A stretch of DNA of 64,000 bases, taken from contig NZ_FXLP01000005.1 in NCBI RefSeq assembly GCF_900176605.1, positions 558,001 through 622,000 of the forward strand, given 5' to 3'. The translations under genes and the position numbers were made by a program. Of this stretch, positions 41,897 to 51,762 are shown piece after piece (the first letter of the stretch is position 1; each line of letters starts with the position of its first letter). Under the pieces are notes generated by a model. That model saw nothing but the letters and a program-made list of their open reading frames with translations. It ran no database searches and was not told the DNA's origin. This DNA is from Peptoniphilus vaginalis (GTDB lineage: Bacteria > Bacillota > Clostridia > Tissierellales > Peptoniphilaceae).

Positions 41897-43039
41897 TTAT
41901 TCAGCTACTTTGTTTCCCTTATTTATCTTGTCTTCTCTTAGCTTTAACCTATTTGCGTCAAGCTCTCTCTTTCTTTCGAAAGCGTGAAGTATAAGTGCAA
42001 GAGTTACAACTCCGTAAGAGATAAATGTTCTGAAGTACTCACCCATCATAGCATCGCCTGTTAAAACTCTTCCCGCTTGTGGAAGAACTATAAACATTAG
42101 GTGGAAGAGGGCTGTACCCAAGATAACATTTGGTATTGAAGCCTTTGATACAGATGCACCACCAACAAGAATTGATGCTGCTGCATAAAGAGCTGCTTGG
42201 TCTTGTCCTGCATAAGTTGCAAGAGTACCAATGTTTTGTAGATAAATAATTTGTCCGTAGCAAGCAAGAACTGTTGACATAACAATTGATGCAATTCTTA
42301 TTTTATCAGAATTCATTCCTGCATTTTGTGCAACAAATTGATCTTGACCTACTGCCTTCATATCGTGACCTAGTTTTGTATTTCTAAACCATACGATGAA
42401 TAGGCAAAGTAGACCGATTATTGCAAGAGTAACTACTGGAACATCAAAAAGTATTTGATGTTTAGGAGTAATAGGAATATTAATTCTAAACTTCATAATG
42501 TTGTCAAAGCCTTGAGCAGACGCTAGTGTTATAGAGTTTTTAATACCATAACCTGCTGAAAGGACCATAGACTTAGTTCTCATTGGAATTAAAGTTCCGC
42601 AGAAGTAAAGTAGGAATAGCATGTACCAACCTAGGATAAAGAATGCAAGCATCATTGATGTGATCATTTCTCTACCCCTTGCTCTGTTAAGAACTCTACC
42701 TGAAAATTGTCCAAGTAAAATTGCAATTGGAGTACCAATAAGAGCAGCAATAAGAAGCCCTGTTGCTCCAGTGAATCCCCAATCTTGGGCAAATATTATT
42801 CCAATTTGTCCTGCCATAGCTCCTAGAGGAATACCAAAGTTAATTCCCATACCAGCTATGATTGGAATAATAAGAGAAAGTACTAAGAAAGTATTTCTTA
42901 CCATTCTCTTTGAAAGTTCATTTGTTATATAAGATAGTGGTGGTTTGGCAATAATAAGACCTGCCACAACTATGATTATAAACAAAATTGGAACCATAAA
43001 TCTGTATAAAAATTCTTTTAAATTAAATTTTTTATTCAT
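41897..43039 (-). CDS. ABC transporter permease (second of two)
   Basis: 380-residue BPD_transp_2-type permease with about nine membrane helices, as in nucleoside (BMP-type) and sugar importers. Conserved loop ALYAAASILVGGASVSKASIPNVILGTALFHLMFI is the family signature near the C-terminus. GGAGGAG precedes ATG. Overlaps the other permease gene by 8 bases, and the two likely form a heterodimer. The C-terminal tail is basic and cytoplasmic (RKRELDANRLKLREDKINKG). Confidence 0.88.
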   Translation of the reverse strand: MNKKFNLKEFLYRFMVPILFIIIVVAGLIIAKPPLSYITNELSKRMVRNTFLVLSLIIPIIAGMGINFGIPLGAMAGQIGIIFAQDWGFTGATGLLIAALIGTPIAILLGQFSGRVLNRARGREMITSMMLAFFILGWYMLFLLYFCGTLIPMRTKSMVLSAGYGIKNSITLASAQGFDNIMKFRINIPITPKHQILFDVPVVTLAIIGLLCLFIVWFRNTKLGHDMKAVGQDQFVAQNAGMNSDKIRIASIVMSTVLACYGQIIYLQNIGTLATYAGQDQAALYAAASILVGGASVSKASIPNVILGTALFHLMFIVLPQAGRVLTGDAMMGEYFRTFISYGVVTLALILHAFERKRELDANRLKLREDKINKGNKVAE

Positions 43040-44108
43040 CTTTACTCCTCCTTGTTAGTGCGTAAATTATCATTCCATTTGTGATTATCATTCTTAGTAT
43101 TTCTGAAATATCTATATTTAGTGCACCATTTATAACTGTAGGAGTAAGTGTAATTACACCTTGGAATAAAAATGTACCAATTATAACATTTGGAATAGAT
43201 GCCTTGTTAATACTTGCACCACCAATTAGTAGGGCCGCTACTGTTTGGAAAGTAAAGGCAAGCGGAGCTTGGTAAAGTTGGATAAAACCATAAGATTGTT
43301 GGTAAATAATAATTCCAACTGCAGCAAGTACTGTAGAGAATATTACAGAAACAAGCCTTACCCTGTTAATATTAATTCCAGATGCTCTTGCATATTCTGG
43401 GTTTGATCCAACAGCTGTCATAGCTGTACCAGTCTTTGTCTTGAAGAATGCCCAAACAATAAAAGCCATAAGAGCAAAAATTAAGAACATTCCAACTGGA
43501 ATCCTAACTCCAAGTATATTAATAGATAATAAGTTGTTTAAAAGACCTTCTGTAATTTTAGTTCCATTTTCTAGGACCTTGGACTTCATCCAATAATCTG
43601 CAACTGGAACTTGTTGTGAAAGTCCCTTACCACTATAACTTAATACGGAAACTGGATTCTTGTATGGAAGGATTAAATAAGCAATACACATGAAGGCTGT
43701 GAATGAATAACCTACATAAGTAGCTATAAGCATTTCATCGCCCTTAATCCTATTTAATAAAATTCCGTAGAAAAATCCAAAAACTACTGCTATAAGAGCA
43801 GCAAATATCATTGCAATAAAAATACCTGTAAAACCTTTAAAACCAAACTCAATAGATGTAACTCCACCAAGTATTCCTGCTACAACTCCAATTGGAATAC
43901 CAAAGTTAAGTCCACAACCAGATTGTACCATTGGCACAAGAGACAGAACTAAAACAGAGAACATTCCAAATCTTGAAAGCACGTTTTGGACTGAGTCAGT
44001 TAGAGAAACGCCAGCCATTGGAGCAGCTATAAAAAGCATTAAGAGGAAAATTCCAATAATAAGTCTTGGTATTCCTATTTGTTGTATTAAACTTTTCTTT
44101 TTAGTCAT
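43032..44108 (-). CDS. ABC transporter permease (first of two)
   Basis: 358 residues from ATG 44108, picked because GGAGAG lies 7 bases before; the frame is open 7 codons further to a GTG. About nine helices; the signature LALTFQTVAALLIGGASINKASIPNVIIGTFLFQG parallels that of the second permease, so the two are paralogues. It overlaps the ATPase gene by 8 bases with this start. Partner of the ATPase and the DUF3798 binding protein. Confidence 0.87.
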   Translation of the reverse strand: MTKKKSLIQQIGIPRLIIGIFLLMLFIAAPMAGVSLTDSVQNVLSRFGMFSVLVLSLVPMVQSGCGLNFGIPIGVVAGILGGVTSIEFGFKGFTGIFIAMIFAALIAVVFGFFYGILLNRIKGDEMLIATYVGYSFTAFMCIAYLILPYKNPVSVLSYSGKGLSQQVPVADYWMKSKVLENGTKITEGLLNNLLSINILGVRIPVGMFLIFALMAFIVWAFFKTKTGTAMTAVGSNPEYARASGININRVRLVSVIFSTVLAAVGIIIYQQSYGFIQLYQAPLAFTFQTVAALLIGGASINKASIPNVIIGTFLFQGVITLTPTVINGALNIDISEILRMIITNGMIIYALTRRSKDE

Positions 44109-45696
44109 TTCCAAGCTCTCCTTCCCCACTCATTAGAAGTCCAAACTTTGTTGGATCAGCACTAGCTGGGAGTATTCCTGTGATTTTACCTTCGCAGATA
44201 ACAGCTATCCTGTCACAAATACTTCTTAGTTCTTCAAGTTCTGATGAAACCATTACAATAGTAGTATTATCCTTTTCATTAGATTCCTTTAGGGCATCAA
44301 GAACAAGCTCTTTAGCACCTATATCAATACCCCTTGTAGGTTCAGATACAAATAGAAGTTCTGGATCCATGGCAAAGGCCTTGGCAAGACAAACTTTTTG
44401 TTGGTTACCACCAGATAGGTTCCCTGCCTTTTGATCAGAACCAGTAGTCCTGATAGCAAGAGACTTAATATATTCGTCAGATAATTCTCTCATCTTAACT
44501 TCATCTCTGAATTTGAATCCAAATATTTTTTTAATAAATTTTTCTTGGACCTGCATTGCATTAAAGGCAATATTCCAAAATATTGGCTCTTCTAGTAAAA
44601 GTCCAACTCCCCTTCTATCTTCAGATACAAAGGCAATTTTATTTTTTAAGATATCTAGAGTATCCCCAAGTTTTAATTCTTTTCCATTGTAAGTTATTTT
44701 ACCACCTACAGGATAAGTTCCAAGGATTCCATTAGGTATGCCAAGCTTTCCTTGACCAGCAAGACCAGCAATACCTAGAATTTCTCCCCTAATAACTGAA
44801 AGATTAACATCATATACAGCTTCACCTGGCATATCAACCCAGAGATGTTCTATTTCCATTATATGGTCATTTGATTCAAGGTGCTTTTCAAGTTTTTCCT
44901 TGGCTAGCTTCTTCTCTCCATCTCTTCCAACCATCCATTGAGCTATTTGTTCAATAGATAGGTCTTCATTTTTTCTATCTTCAATTATTTCACCATCTCT
45001 TAAAACAACCACTTGATCACAAACACTTGTGATTTCACGTAGCCTGTGAGTGATGAATATTATGGAAATGCCAAGATCAGCAAGAGTCCTCAAAGAATCT
45101 GTAAGGTTATTAGCCTCACTTTCTGTAAGAACTGCTGTTGGCTCATCCATAATAATTAACTTAACGTCTTTTCTTGTCATTTCCCTTGCAATTTCAATAA
45201 ATTGCTTGTGACCTACAGGCATTTCTGAAACAAGTGCATTAGTGTCAATATTAACTTCAAGAGTGTCTAAAGACTTTCCTGCAATTTTTATATTTTCCTT
45301 TACATCAATACTTTCTAATTTTTTTCCAAAAATTTTAGAAATTACAGAAGAGTTTGTTTCTTCCATATCTAGAGTAATATTTTCTGCAACTGTGAATCCA
45401 GGGATTAAACTAAATTCTTGATGTACCATTCCTATGCCTGCATTTAAGGCATCAATTGGATTTTTAAAGTCAATTAATTTTCCGTCAAAATAAATTTCAC
45501 CGTTGTAACCGCCTGTATCTCTAATAACTTCCATTCCAAAAATTATATTCATTAGAGTAGACTTACCGGCACCATTTTCTCCAACAAGCCCTAAGATTTC
45601 TCCTTTATTGAGAGAGAAATTAACATCTTTTAAGACGGCGTTTTCGCCAAAACTCTTGCTGACATTCTTGACTTCAAGTAAACTATTTGTCAACAA
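44101..45696 (-). CDS. ABC transporter ATPase (duplicated)
   Basis: 531 residues with two ATP-binding cassettes, as in sugar and nucleoside importers. First half: Walker A GENGAGKSTLMN, signature-type MPVGHKQFIEIAREM in place of canonical LSGGQ, Walker B LIIMDEPTAVL. Second half: degenerate Walker A (GLAGQGKLGIPNGI), LSGGNQQKVCLAKAF, and LFVSEPTRGIDIG. The start is TTG; two TTG codons follow GGAGGG, and either could be used. A hairpin in the 106-base gap after the binding-protein gene may reduce its expression. Confidence 0.93.
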   Translation of the reverse strand: MLTNSLLEVKNVSKSFGENAVLKDVNFSLNKGEILGLVGENGAGKSTLMNIIFGMEVIRDTGGYNGEIYFDGKLIDFKNPIDALNAGIGMVHQEFSLIPGFTVAENITLDMEETNSSVISKIFGKKLESIDVKENIKIAGKSLDTLEVNIDTNALVSEMPVGHKQFIEIAREMTRKDVKLIIMDEPTAVLTESEANNLTDSLRTLADLGISIIFITHRLREITSVCDQVVVLRDGEIIEDRKNEDLSIEQIAQWMVGRDGEKKLAKEKLEKHLESNDHIMEIEHLWVDMPGEAVYDVNLSVIRGEILGIAGLAGQGKLGIPNGILGTYPVGGKITYNGKELKLGDTLDILKNKIAFVSEDRRGVGLLLEEPIFWNIAFNAMQVQEKFIKKIFGFKFRDEVKMRELSDEYIKSLAIRTTGSDQKAGNLSGGNQQKVCLAKAFAMDPELLFVSEPTRGIDIGAKELVLDALKESNEKDNTTIVMVSSELEELRSICDRIAVICEGKITGILPASADPTKFGLLMSGEGELGND

Positions 45697-45725
45697 AATC
45701 CCTCCATCTTCATAATTATAAAATT

Positions 45726-45760
45726 AAAATCAACGGTAGCCCGTTGACTTTAATTTTTTT
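45726..45760 (-). terminator. Internal terminator between binding protein and ATPase genes
   Basis: TCAACGGG-CTA-CCGTTGA on the minus strand (45730-45747) followed by TTTTAATTTT. It would let the binding protein be made in excess over the membrane parts, as is common in ABC importers. Confidence 0.65.
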
Positions 45761-45802
45761 AATAAGATATTTACTTATTTGTTATTTTTTAGAATAATTT
45801 TA

Positions 45803-47140
45803 TTATTCCGCTTTTCCTTCTGCGTGTTCTTGAGCTTCCTTAATAGCATCTAAGTCTACGTTTAGGTTTAGATATTTTTCAGGAACTTTAACTTTATCCA
45901 TTCCTAGGTATCCTCTACCATATACATAAGTGTCTTGAGCTAGTAAGAAGTGATTGTCCTTAGTTTCTCCAGTTGCTCTATCTATATAGTTTTCAGCCAT
46001 CCATTTTGCACCTTCAGTATGCTTTTGAATAGAAGCAAGGATTTGTTCTTTGTTAAGAAGTTCGCCTTGACCCTTAAGAACTTCCATAACATGGTCAACA
46101 GCACCAAGAGTTAATGAATAACCTAGAGAGTATGCCCAAGTACCCATTCTCTTGTCTCCACCTTTTGCGATAACTGCTTTTTCAACAGCTGCGTTGATTG
46201 CCTTCCAGTCTCCAGCCATATTTTGGATGTCTACTGAGAATGCCTTAGGATAACCCATAATTGGAGATGGTAAATCTTGTTCTACAAAGATTGCTCCACC
46301 AGCTGCAACACCTCTAAGAAGTGGTTCAGTGTGAGCATCATTTGTACAGAAGAAAGCAGTGTCTTTACCATACTTATCAATCCATGGTTGGATGTTTTCT
46401 GCTATATATTGTTGTGCTCCTGGAACACCAATATCAGTTGTAGGATCTGGTGCGTTTAATGAAATAAATTCAAGGCCTAGGTCCTTACAAGCTTCTTCCA
46501 TGATTGCACGTCTAAGAGCTAGAAGTTCAATAGACATGTGTCTTGGGAAAGTGATGTGTGCAAATTTTTTAGCTCCCATTTCTTTAGCAGCTGCAATAAT
46601 TCTGTATCCTCTTGATACGTTGTCAGCATCCATTACAAGGTCAGATGCATTTTCTACCATTACTGTATCTTCTTGAGCAACTAAGTTTACAAGAAGGATA
46701 TCAGGTCTTTTTTCTCTAATTTGGTTAAATGCTGCAACAGTTCCTGGAACTGATTGGTTAACAATTACAGCCTTCATTAGAGGATCGTCTGCCATAGCAA
46801 CAATTTTTGAAATTGTTGTTTCTTGTTCAGCTTCAAATCTGTCTGGATAAGTGTCATGTTTAATAATTCCACCGTTATCAGCAGAACCGTAAAGTTCAAT
46901 TGCTTTTTCAGCAGCACGGAACTCATCTTCAGCTTGAGAAACTGTACCAGTAACAATTCCTATGTGATATTCTTCGCCATCTTTGAGAGTTTCAAACTTT
47001 GCTTTTTGTCCTGAAGCTGCAGTCTTGGAAGCATCATTGCCTTCCTTTGCAGCTCCGTTGTCTACTTTTTGACAACCAGTGAATGCTAATGCCATAAGCA
47101 TTAAAAGCATGATACCCATAAACCCTTTAAATTTTTTCAT
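45803..47140 (-). CDS. DUF3798 substrate-binding lipoprotein
   Basis: 445 residues from ATG 47140 (GAGGTG upstream; the GTG three codons earlier is inside the ribosome site). The lipobox LAFTGC gives a lipid-anchored protein. The mature part fits DUF3798, a periplasmic-binding-protein fold: EYHIGIVTGTVSQAEDEFRAAEKA, YPDRFEAEQETTISKI, FAHITFPRHMSIELLALRRAIM, DTAFFCTNDAHTEPLLRGVA. It replaces the usual BMP lipoprotein beside these permeases. Ligand unknown. Confidence 0.88.
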   Translation of the reverse strand: MKKFKGFMGIMLLMLMALAFTGCQKVDNGAAKEGNDASKTAASGQKAKFETLKDGEEYHIGIVTGTVSQAEDEFRAAEKAIELYGSADNGGIIKHDTYPDRFEAEQETTISKIVAMADDPLMKAVIVNQSVPGTVAAFNQIREKRPDILLVNLVAQEDTVMVENASDLVMDADNVSRGYRIIAAAKEMGAKKFAHITFPRHMSIELLALRRAIMEEACKDLGLEFISLNAPDPTTDIGVPGAQQYIAENIQPWIDKYGKDTAFFCTNDAHTEPLLRGVAAGGAIFVEQDLPSPIMGYPKAFSVDIQNMAGDWKAINAAVEKAVIAKGGDKRMGTWAYSLGYSLTLGAVDHVMEVLKGQGELLNKEQILASIQKHTEGAKWMAENYIDRATGETKDNHFLLAQDTYVYGRGYLGMDKVKVPEKYLNLNVDLDAIKEAQEHAEGKAE

Positions 47141-47180
47141 TTTTAACACCTCTTTTAATTTATTTAATATTGGTTTATAA

Positions 47181-47210
47181 ATTATAGAGATTTTATCACA
47201 CTAAATGGCA
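47181..47210 (-). promoter_or_regulatory. Promoter of the DUF3798 transporter operon
   Basis: TATAAT (complement of 47181-47186) with TTGCCA about 19 bases upstream. The wider 440-base gap to 47587 holds AT-rich sequence, a perfect palindrome TTTTATAAGCTTATAAAA (47393-47410) and the terminator of the YoaK-type gene; no riboswitch was recognised. Confidence 0.45.
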
Positions 47211-47461
47211 AAATACAATGGAAATATGATTTAATTTTCATATTTTTAAAAATAAAAATACAATAATTTCACATGTCTACATTTCAAATTATAGGTTTAA
47301 TAAGTTTTATGTACTTAAAATAAGCTTGATATTAACATATTCTAAAAATTTTTTAAAATCTTGTCTTTAGATTTAATTTATAAAAAGATAATTTTTATAA
47401 GCTTATAAAAGTATAAAACTTTTGCCATTTTAACCCCTAACAATCTAAAGTGTTTTAAATT

Positions 47462-47490
47462 AAAAAAACCTGACATAAGTCAGGCTAAAA
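47462..47490 (-). terminator. Terminator of the YoaK-type gene
   Basis: CCTGAC-TTAT-GTCAGG on the minus strand (47469-47484), followed by TTTTTTT. About 100 bases beyond the stop. Confidence 0.85.
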
Positions 47491-47587
47491 ATTAAATGTT
47501 ATATAAAGCTTTTTTAATCTAATATTTTTTTATTAATATTTTTAATTTTTTAAGTATAGTTAAGATTCAAAGTCCTATTCAAAACAA

Positions 47588-48259
47588 TTAAATTTCCCCA
47601 CGATCCTCTAAGAATAAAATAAAGAAGGAAATTGTCAAAAGGACTGCTACTATTAAGATTGACTTAAAGCCAAAAGTCTTTGAAGTTAAATAACCAAGGG
47701 CTGCTCCTAATCCAAAGATTATTATAACTGCGTAATACTTTTTTGCATTTTCTAAATATACATCTTGTCTTGTGATGTGATACTTGGAGAGATTTTCTGT
47801 TGCTGATCTTAAGTTGCCAATGCACATTGTTGTTGCAAAGCTAAGTCCATAAATTTTTTTAAAGGAGTAGACTTGCATGGCACAAGAGAATGATAGAAGG
47901 GCGTTAGCTAAGTTATTTAAGTTCTCTGGAATCATAGAAACTAATATCATAATTATAATTTCAAAACCAATTATATATTGGCGCCAGTGAAGAATTCTTT
48001 TTTCTATTGCATCTTCAAAACGAACTGCAACGTAAACACCAAGTACAAACGAAAGAACTGGAATTAAGTAGGCTATAGATTCTTTAAAGTTTAAGTCCAC
48101 TATGTTTTTAAATAAGAGAACTATGTTGCCTGTCTGTGCGTTGGCGAAGACCTTCCCCCTCATTAGATAGGAGTAGGCATCTTGAAAGCCTCCTGCCAAA
48201 GTTATAAATATCAATACCAAAAAAGTTTCGTGTAAGTTTTCATAAGATTTTAATTTCAT
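47588..48259 (-). CDS. YoaK/DUF1275 family membrane protein
   Basis: 223 residues from ATG 48259 (GGTGG upstream); 23 further codons upstream are open but have no better site. DUF1275 motifs: LAGGFQDAYSYLMRGKVFANAQTGNIVLL at the N-terminus and KIYGLSFATTMCIGNLRSATENL in the middle; about six membrane helices. Function unknown across the family. Monocistronic between purD and the transporter operon. Confidence 0.85.
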   Translation of the reverse strand: MKLKSYENLHETFLVLIFITLAGGFQDAYSYLMRGKVFANAQTGNIVLLFKNIVDLNFKESIAYLIPVLSFVLGVYVAVRFEDAIEKRILHWRQYIIGFEIIIMILVSMIPENLNNLANALLSFSCAMQVYSFKKIYGLSFATTMCIGNLRSATENLSKYHITRQDVYLENAKKYYAVIIIFGLGAALGYLTSKTFGFKSILIVAVLLTISFFILFLEDRGEI

Positions 48260-48375
48260 ATTAACCACCAACATATAGTCTAATACAAAAATAAATTTCT
48301 GCAAGAAAAAACAGGTAATTGTAATCAATTACCTGCAAATTTTTTATTTTTTATTTTTTGTGGGAAGAAAAATAT

Positions 48376-49620
48376 TTATTTGCTTCCTATATCTTTTCTA
48401 TAGTAAGCTCCTTCGAAGGAAATTTTTTCTACATTGTCGTAGGCCTTCTTGCGAGCTTCCTCTAAATTTTTACCTAGAGCCGTAATAGATAAGACTCTTC
48501 CACCATTTGTGTAAAGTCCATCAGTCTTCCTTGTTCCATTGTGGAAGACAATTATATCGCTGTCAACTCTATCGAGTCCTTCAATAAGTTTTCCCTTTTC
48601 ATATGATCCTGGATAACCACCTGAACACATTATAAGAGTGAGGCAATTTTCATTTTTCCATCTTATGTCATCTTTTTCAAGCTTACCATCTATGGTCTTG
48701 TTTAAAAGTTCGCACAAGTCAACGTCAAGTCTTGGCATTAGGACTTCTGTCTCAGGGTCTCCAAATCTTACATTAAACTCAAGGACTTTTGGCATATCAT
48801 CTTCAATCATAAATCCAACAAAGAGGATTCCTGAATAGTGAAGTCCTTCCTTATTAAGTCCATCTTCAATTTGTTTGTAAATTTTTTCAAGATTTTCTTC
48901 TAACTTAGGACTTGCTGATACTGGAGAGTAAGTACCAACTCCACCAGTGTTTGGTCCCTTGTCTCCATCAAAGATTTGCTTGTGGTCCTTGGCTCTTTCA
49001 AGTGGGAATAATTTGTTTTTTGAAACTAAGCAAAGGACAGATGCTTCTTCTCCTGTCAAGAAATCTTCAATAACAACTGTCTTGCCTTGGTCTCCAAAGA
49101 TCTTGTCCTTAAAGATTTTTTCAAGAGCATCAACTGCCTCTTCTCTGTCTTTGCAAATTATAACTCCCTTTCCTAGGCAAAGTCCATCTGCCTTTACAAC
49201 TAAAGGGTAAGAGAATTCTTCAAGACCTTTTTCTGCGTCATCAAAGGACTCAAAGCTCTTATATTTTGCTGTTGGTATAGAATATTTTTCTAGAAATATT
49301 TTTGTAAATTCCTTGGACTTTTCAAATCTTGCACAAGCCTTGTTTGGTCCAAATATCCTAAGTCCCTTTTCATTAAAGGCATCGACTATTCCTCCGCAAA
49401 GGGGATCTTCTGGACCCACTACAGTTAAATCAATTTTATTTTCCACTGCAAAGGCAAGAAGTTTTTCAATATCTGTTGGGTCAATGTCTAGGTTCTCGCA
49501 GAAGTTTTCTGTTCCACCATTTCCCTTAGCCATGTAAATTTTATCTACTGATTTACTTTCTTTAAGCTTCCATGCAAGTGCGTGCTCTCTTCCACCATTT
49601 CCAATTACAAGTACTTTCAT
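48376..49620 (-). CDS. purD: Phosphoribosylamine-glycine ligase
   Basis: GARS, second step of de novo purine synthesis: joins glycine to phosphoribosylamine with ATP. 414 residues, ATP-grasp fold. VIGNGGREHALAWKL at the N-terminus, VVGPEDPLCGGIVDAF, GPNTGGVGTYSPVS and EFNVRFGDPETEVLMPRL. Last gene of the pur operon, 8 bases after purH. Confidence 0.97.
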   Translation of the reverse strand: MKVLVIGNGGREHALAWKLKESKSVDKIYMAKGNGGTENFCENLDIDPTDIEKLLAFAVENKIDLTVVGPEDPLCGGIVDAFNEKGLRIFGPNKACARFEKSKEFTKIFLEKYSIPTAKYKSFESFDDAEKGLEEFSYPLVVKADGLCLGKGVIICKDREEAVDALEKIFKDKIFGDQGKTVVIEDFLTGEEASVLCLVSKNKLFPLERAKDHKQIFDGDKGPNTGGVGTYSPVSASPKLEENLEKIYKQIEDGLNKEGLHYSGILFVGFMIEDDMPKVLEFNVRFGDPETEVLMPRLDVDLCELLNKTIDGKLEKDDIRWKNENCLTLIMCSGGYPGSYEKGKLIEGLDRVDSDIIVFHNGTRKTDGLYTNGGRVLSITALGKNLEEARKKAYDNVEKISFEGAYYRKDIGSK

Positions 49621-49628
49621 TTGGCCTC

Positions 49629-51152
49629 CTAGTGTCTAAAATGTCTCATATTAGTAAAGACAAGACAAATATTATTTTCATTTGCAAAATCTATAACTTC
49701 TTGGTCCTTAACAGATCCACCTGGCTGAACTATTACATCAATTCCTGCTTGGTATAAAAGTTCAATTGTGTCCCTGAAAAAGAACCCATCAGAAGCAAGG
49801 ACTGCTCCCCTTATTTTTTCTCCAGCTCTTTCAATGGCTTCTTCTACTGACCATGACCTTTTTGTTTCACCTTGACCAAGGGCAAGAGTTCCTCCTTCTT
49901 TAGCAATTACAACTGAATTTGAAAAAGTTGTCTTGCAGCAAGTGAAGGCAAATTTTAATTCTTCAAGTTCCTTTTCTGTTGGCTTTCTATTTGAAAAAAA
50001 GTCAAGTTTATCTTGGTCCCAAATCACATCATCAGAGTTTTGGATAATAATCCCATTTAGAACTTGCTTAAATTTAAAGCCAGGCTTATATAGTTTTTCA
50101 AAGTCAGGGATTTCTATAAGTCTTATATTTTTCTTTTGTGCTAAAAGTTCATAGGCTTCCTTAGAAAAACTTGGAGCAGCTACAATTTCCAAGAAAATCT
50201 TTGAAAGGTGCTCTGCTGTTTTTACATCAACTTCCCTATTAAGTGCAATGATTCCACCAAAAATTGATTCGTCATCACATTCATAGGCCTTTACAAAGGC
50301 TTCTTCGAGACTGTCACCTGTTCCAATTCCACAAGGATTAGTGTGCTTAATAGCAACTGCTGCTGGCTTGTCAAAATTTATAAGTGCATTAAGGGCAGAA
50401 TACATATCATTTAAGTTGTTGTAGGAAATTTGTTTTCCATGAAGAACCTTGTATTCAACCTTGTCTGGTGTATAAGAGTCTTCATAGAAGGCGGCACTTT
50501 GATGTGGATTTTCTCCATATCTCAACTCTTCAACAAGCTTGTATGACTTATTAATATATCTTGGAAATCTTTCCCCTTGTCTTTTTGCGAAATAATTTGA
50601 AATTACTGCATCATAATGGGCAGTGTAGCTAAAGGCTTTGTTGGCAAGATATTCATTAAATTTTGGATCACTTTTATCTATGTACTCAAGTACAAGTTTG
50701 TAGTCTGCTGGATCAGTTACAATGTAGACGTCCTTATAATTTTTGGCAGCAGCCCTAATCATAGAAGGCCCACCAATATCTATGTTCTCAATCATAGTTT
50801 CGTGATCAGCATTTTCAAGTAGCTTTTCTTCAAAGGGATAAAGATTGTTTACAACCATATCAATTGTCCCAATTTCTTCTTCCTTTAAAGTTGCCATATG
50901 TTCTTTTAAGTCACGTCTAGCAAGGATGCCAGCGTGAACTTTTGGGTTAAGAGTCTTCACTCTTCCATCTAAAATTTCTGGAAAGCCAGTAAGCTTGTCT
51001 ACAGATATTACATCTATTCCTGCATCTCTTAACTTATTATAAGTTCCCCCAGTAGAAATGATTTCCCAACCTTTATTAACAAGTTCCTTGGCAAACTCAA
51101 CAATTCCTTCTTTGTCATAAACTGAAATAAGTGCCCTCATCCTAACCTCCAA
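49629..51152 (-). CDS. purH: Bifunctional AICAR formyltransferase/IMP cyclohydrolase
   Basis: 507 residues, normal length, last two steps to IMP. N-terminal MGS-like cyclohydrolase: ALISVYDKEGIVEFAKEL, ISTGGTYNKLRDAG, LDGRVKTLNPKVHAGIL. C-terminal formyltransferase: LRYGENPHQSAAFYED, AIKHTNPCGIG (catalytic Lys-His), CDDESIFGGIIALNREVD, and IDVIVQPGGSVKDQEVI. It overlaps purN by 11 bases. Confidence 0.97.
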   Translation of the reverse strand: MEVRMRALISVYDKEGIVEFAKELVNKGWEIISTGGTYNKLRDAGIDVISVDKLTGFPEILDGRVKTLNPKVHAGILARRDLKEHMATLKEEEIGTIDMVVNNLYPFEEKLLENADHETMIENIDIGGPSMIRAAAKNYKDVYIVTDPADYKLVLEYIDKSDPKFNEYLANKAFSYTAHYDAVISNYFAKRQGERFPRYINKSYKLVEELRYGENPHQSAAFYEDSYTPDKVEYKVLHGKQISYNNLNDMYSALNALINFDKPAAVAIKHTNPCGIGTGDSLEEAFVKAYECDDESIFGGIIALNREVDVKTAEHLSKIFLEIVAAPSFSKEAYELLAQKKNIRLIEIPDFEKLYKPGFKFKQVLNGIIIQNSDDVIWDQDKLDFFSNRKPTEKELEELKFAFTCCKTTFSNSVVIAKEGGTLALGQGETKRSWSVEEAIERAGEKIRGAVLASDGFFFRDTIELLYQAGIDVIVQPGGSVKDQEVIDFANENNICLVFTNMRHFRH

Positions 51153-51762
51153 TTACAACTTTTCCCTTAACAACTTTTAACTTGTCCTCACAAAAATATT
51201 TTACAGATAGAGGCAAAATTTCGTGCTCAACCTTTAAAACTTTTTGTTGGAGCTCTTCGGGACTTTCCCCTTCAACTTCAACAATTCTTTGCATGATAAT
51301 AGGACCCTCATCTGCCCCCTCATTTACAAAATGAGTAGTGGCACCAGTGTACTTGACACCTTTTTCAATGACGGCCTCATGGACTTTTAATCCATAATAA
51401 CCCCTGCCACAAAAGGCGGGAATTAATGATGGATGTATATTTATTATTTTATTCTCATAAATCTTTATAATTTTTTCTGGCAAGATTTTTAAGTACCCTG
51501 CCAGAATGATTAAGTCAATATTATATTCTCTTAACTTGCTTATAAGTTCTTCATCATCTTTTATAAAGAAGCCAGGTATACCTGCCTTCTCTGCTCTAAC
51601 TAAACCATAAGCATCTTCTTTATTAGAAATGACAATTTTTATTTTTCCATTGATATAATTGTTTTCTGTATTGTCAATGATGGCTTGTAGATTTGTGCCA
51701 CCACCTGAAATTAAAACTGCAATATTTTTTTTAGAGGCTAAGATCAATTTTATCTTCTCCAT
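51142..51762 (-). CDS. purN: Phosphoribosylglycinamide formyltransferase
   Basis: GART: adds a formyl group from 10-formyl-THF to GAR. 206 residues. NIAVLISGGGTNLQAIID and the catalytic IINIHPSLIPAF with Asn-His-Asp (TTHFVNEGADEGPII). The ATG at 51762 lies inside purM; a TTG five codons later has GGAGAAG 6 bases upstream and would give the more usual N-terminus, so the start is uncertain. Confidence 0.95.
   Translation of the reverse strand: MEKIKLILASKKNIAVLISGGGTNLQAIIDNTENNYINGKIKIVISNKEDAYGLVRAEKAGIPGFFIKDDEELISKLREYNIDLIILAGYLKILPEKIIKIYENKIINIHPSLIPAFCGRGYYGLKVHEAVIEKGVKYTGATTHFVNEGADEGPIIMQRIVEVEGESPEELQQKVLKVEHEILPLSVKYFCEDKLKVVKGKVVIGG

Noticed and set aside
47150-47587. Riboswitch before the DUF3798 operon
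   Set aside because: No known aptamer motif found; only AT-rich sequence and a simple palindrome.
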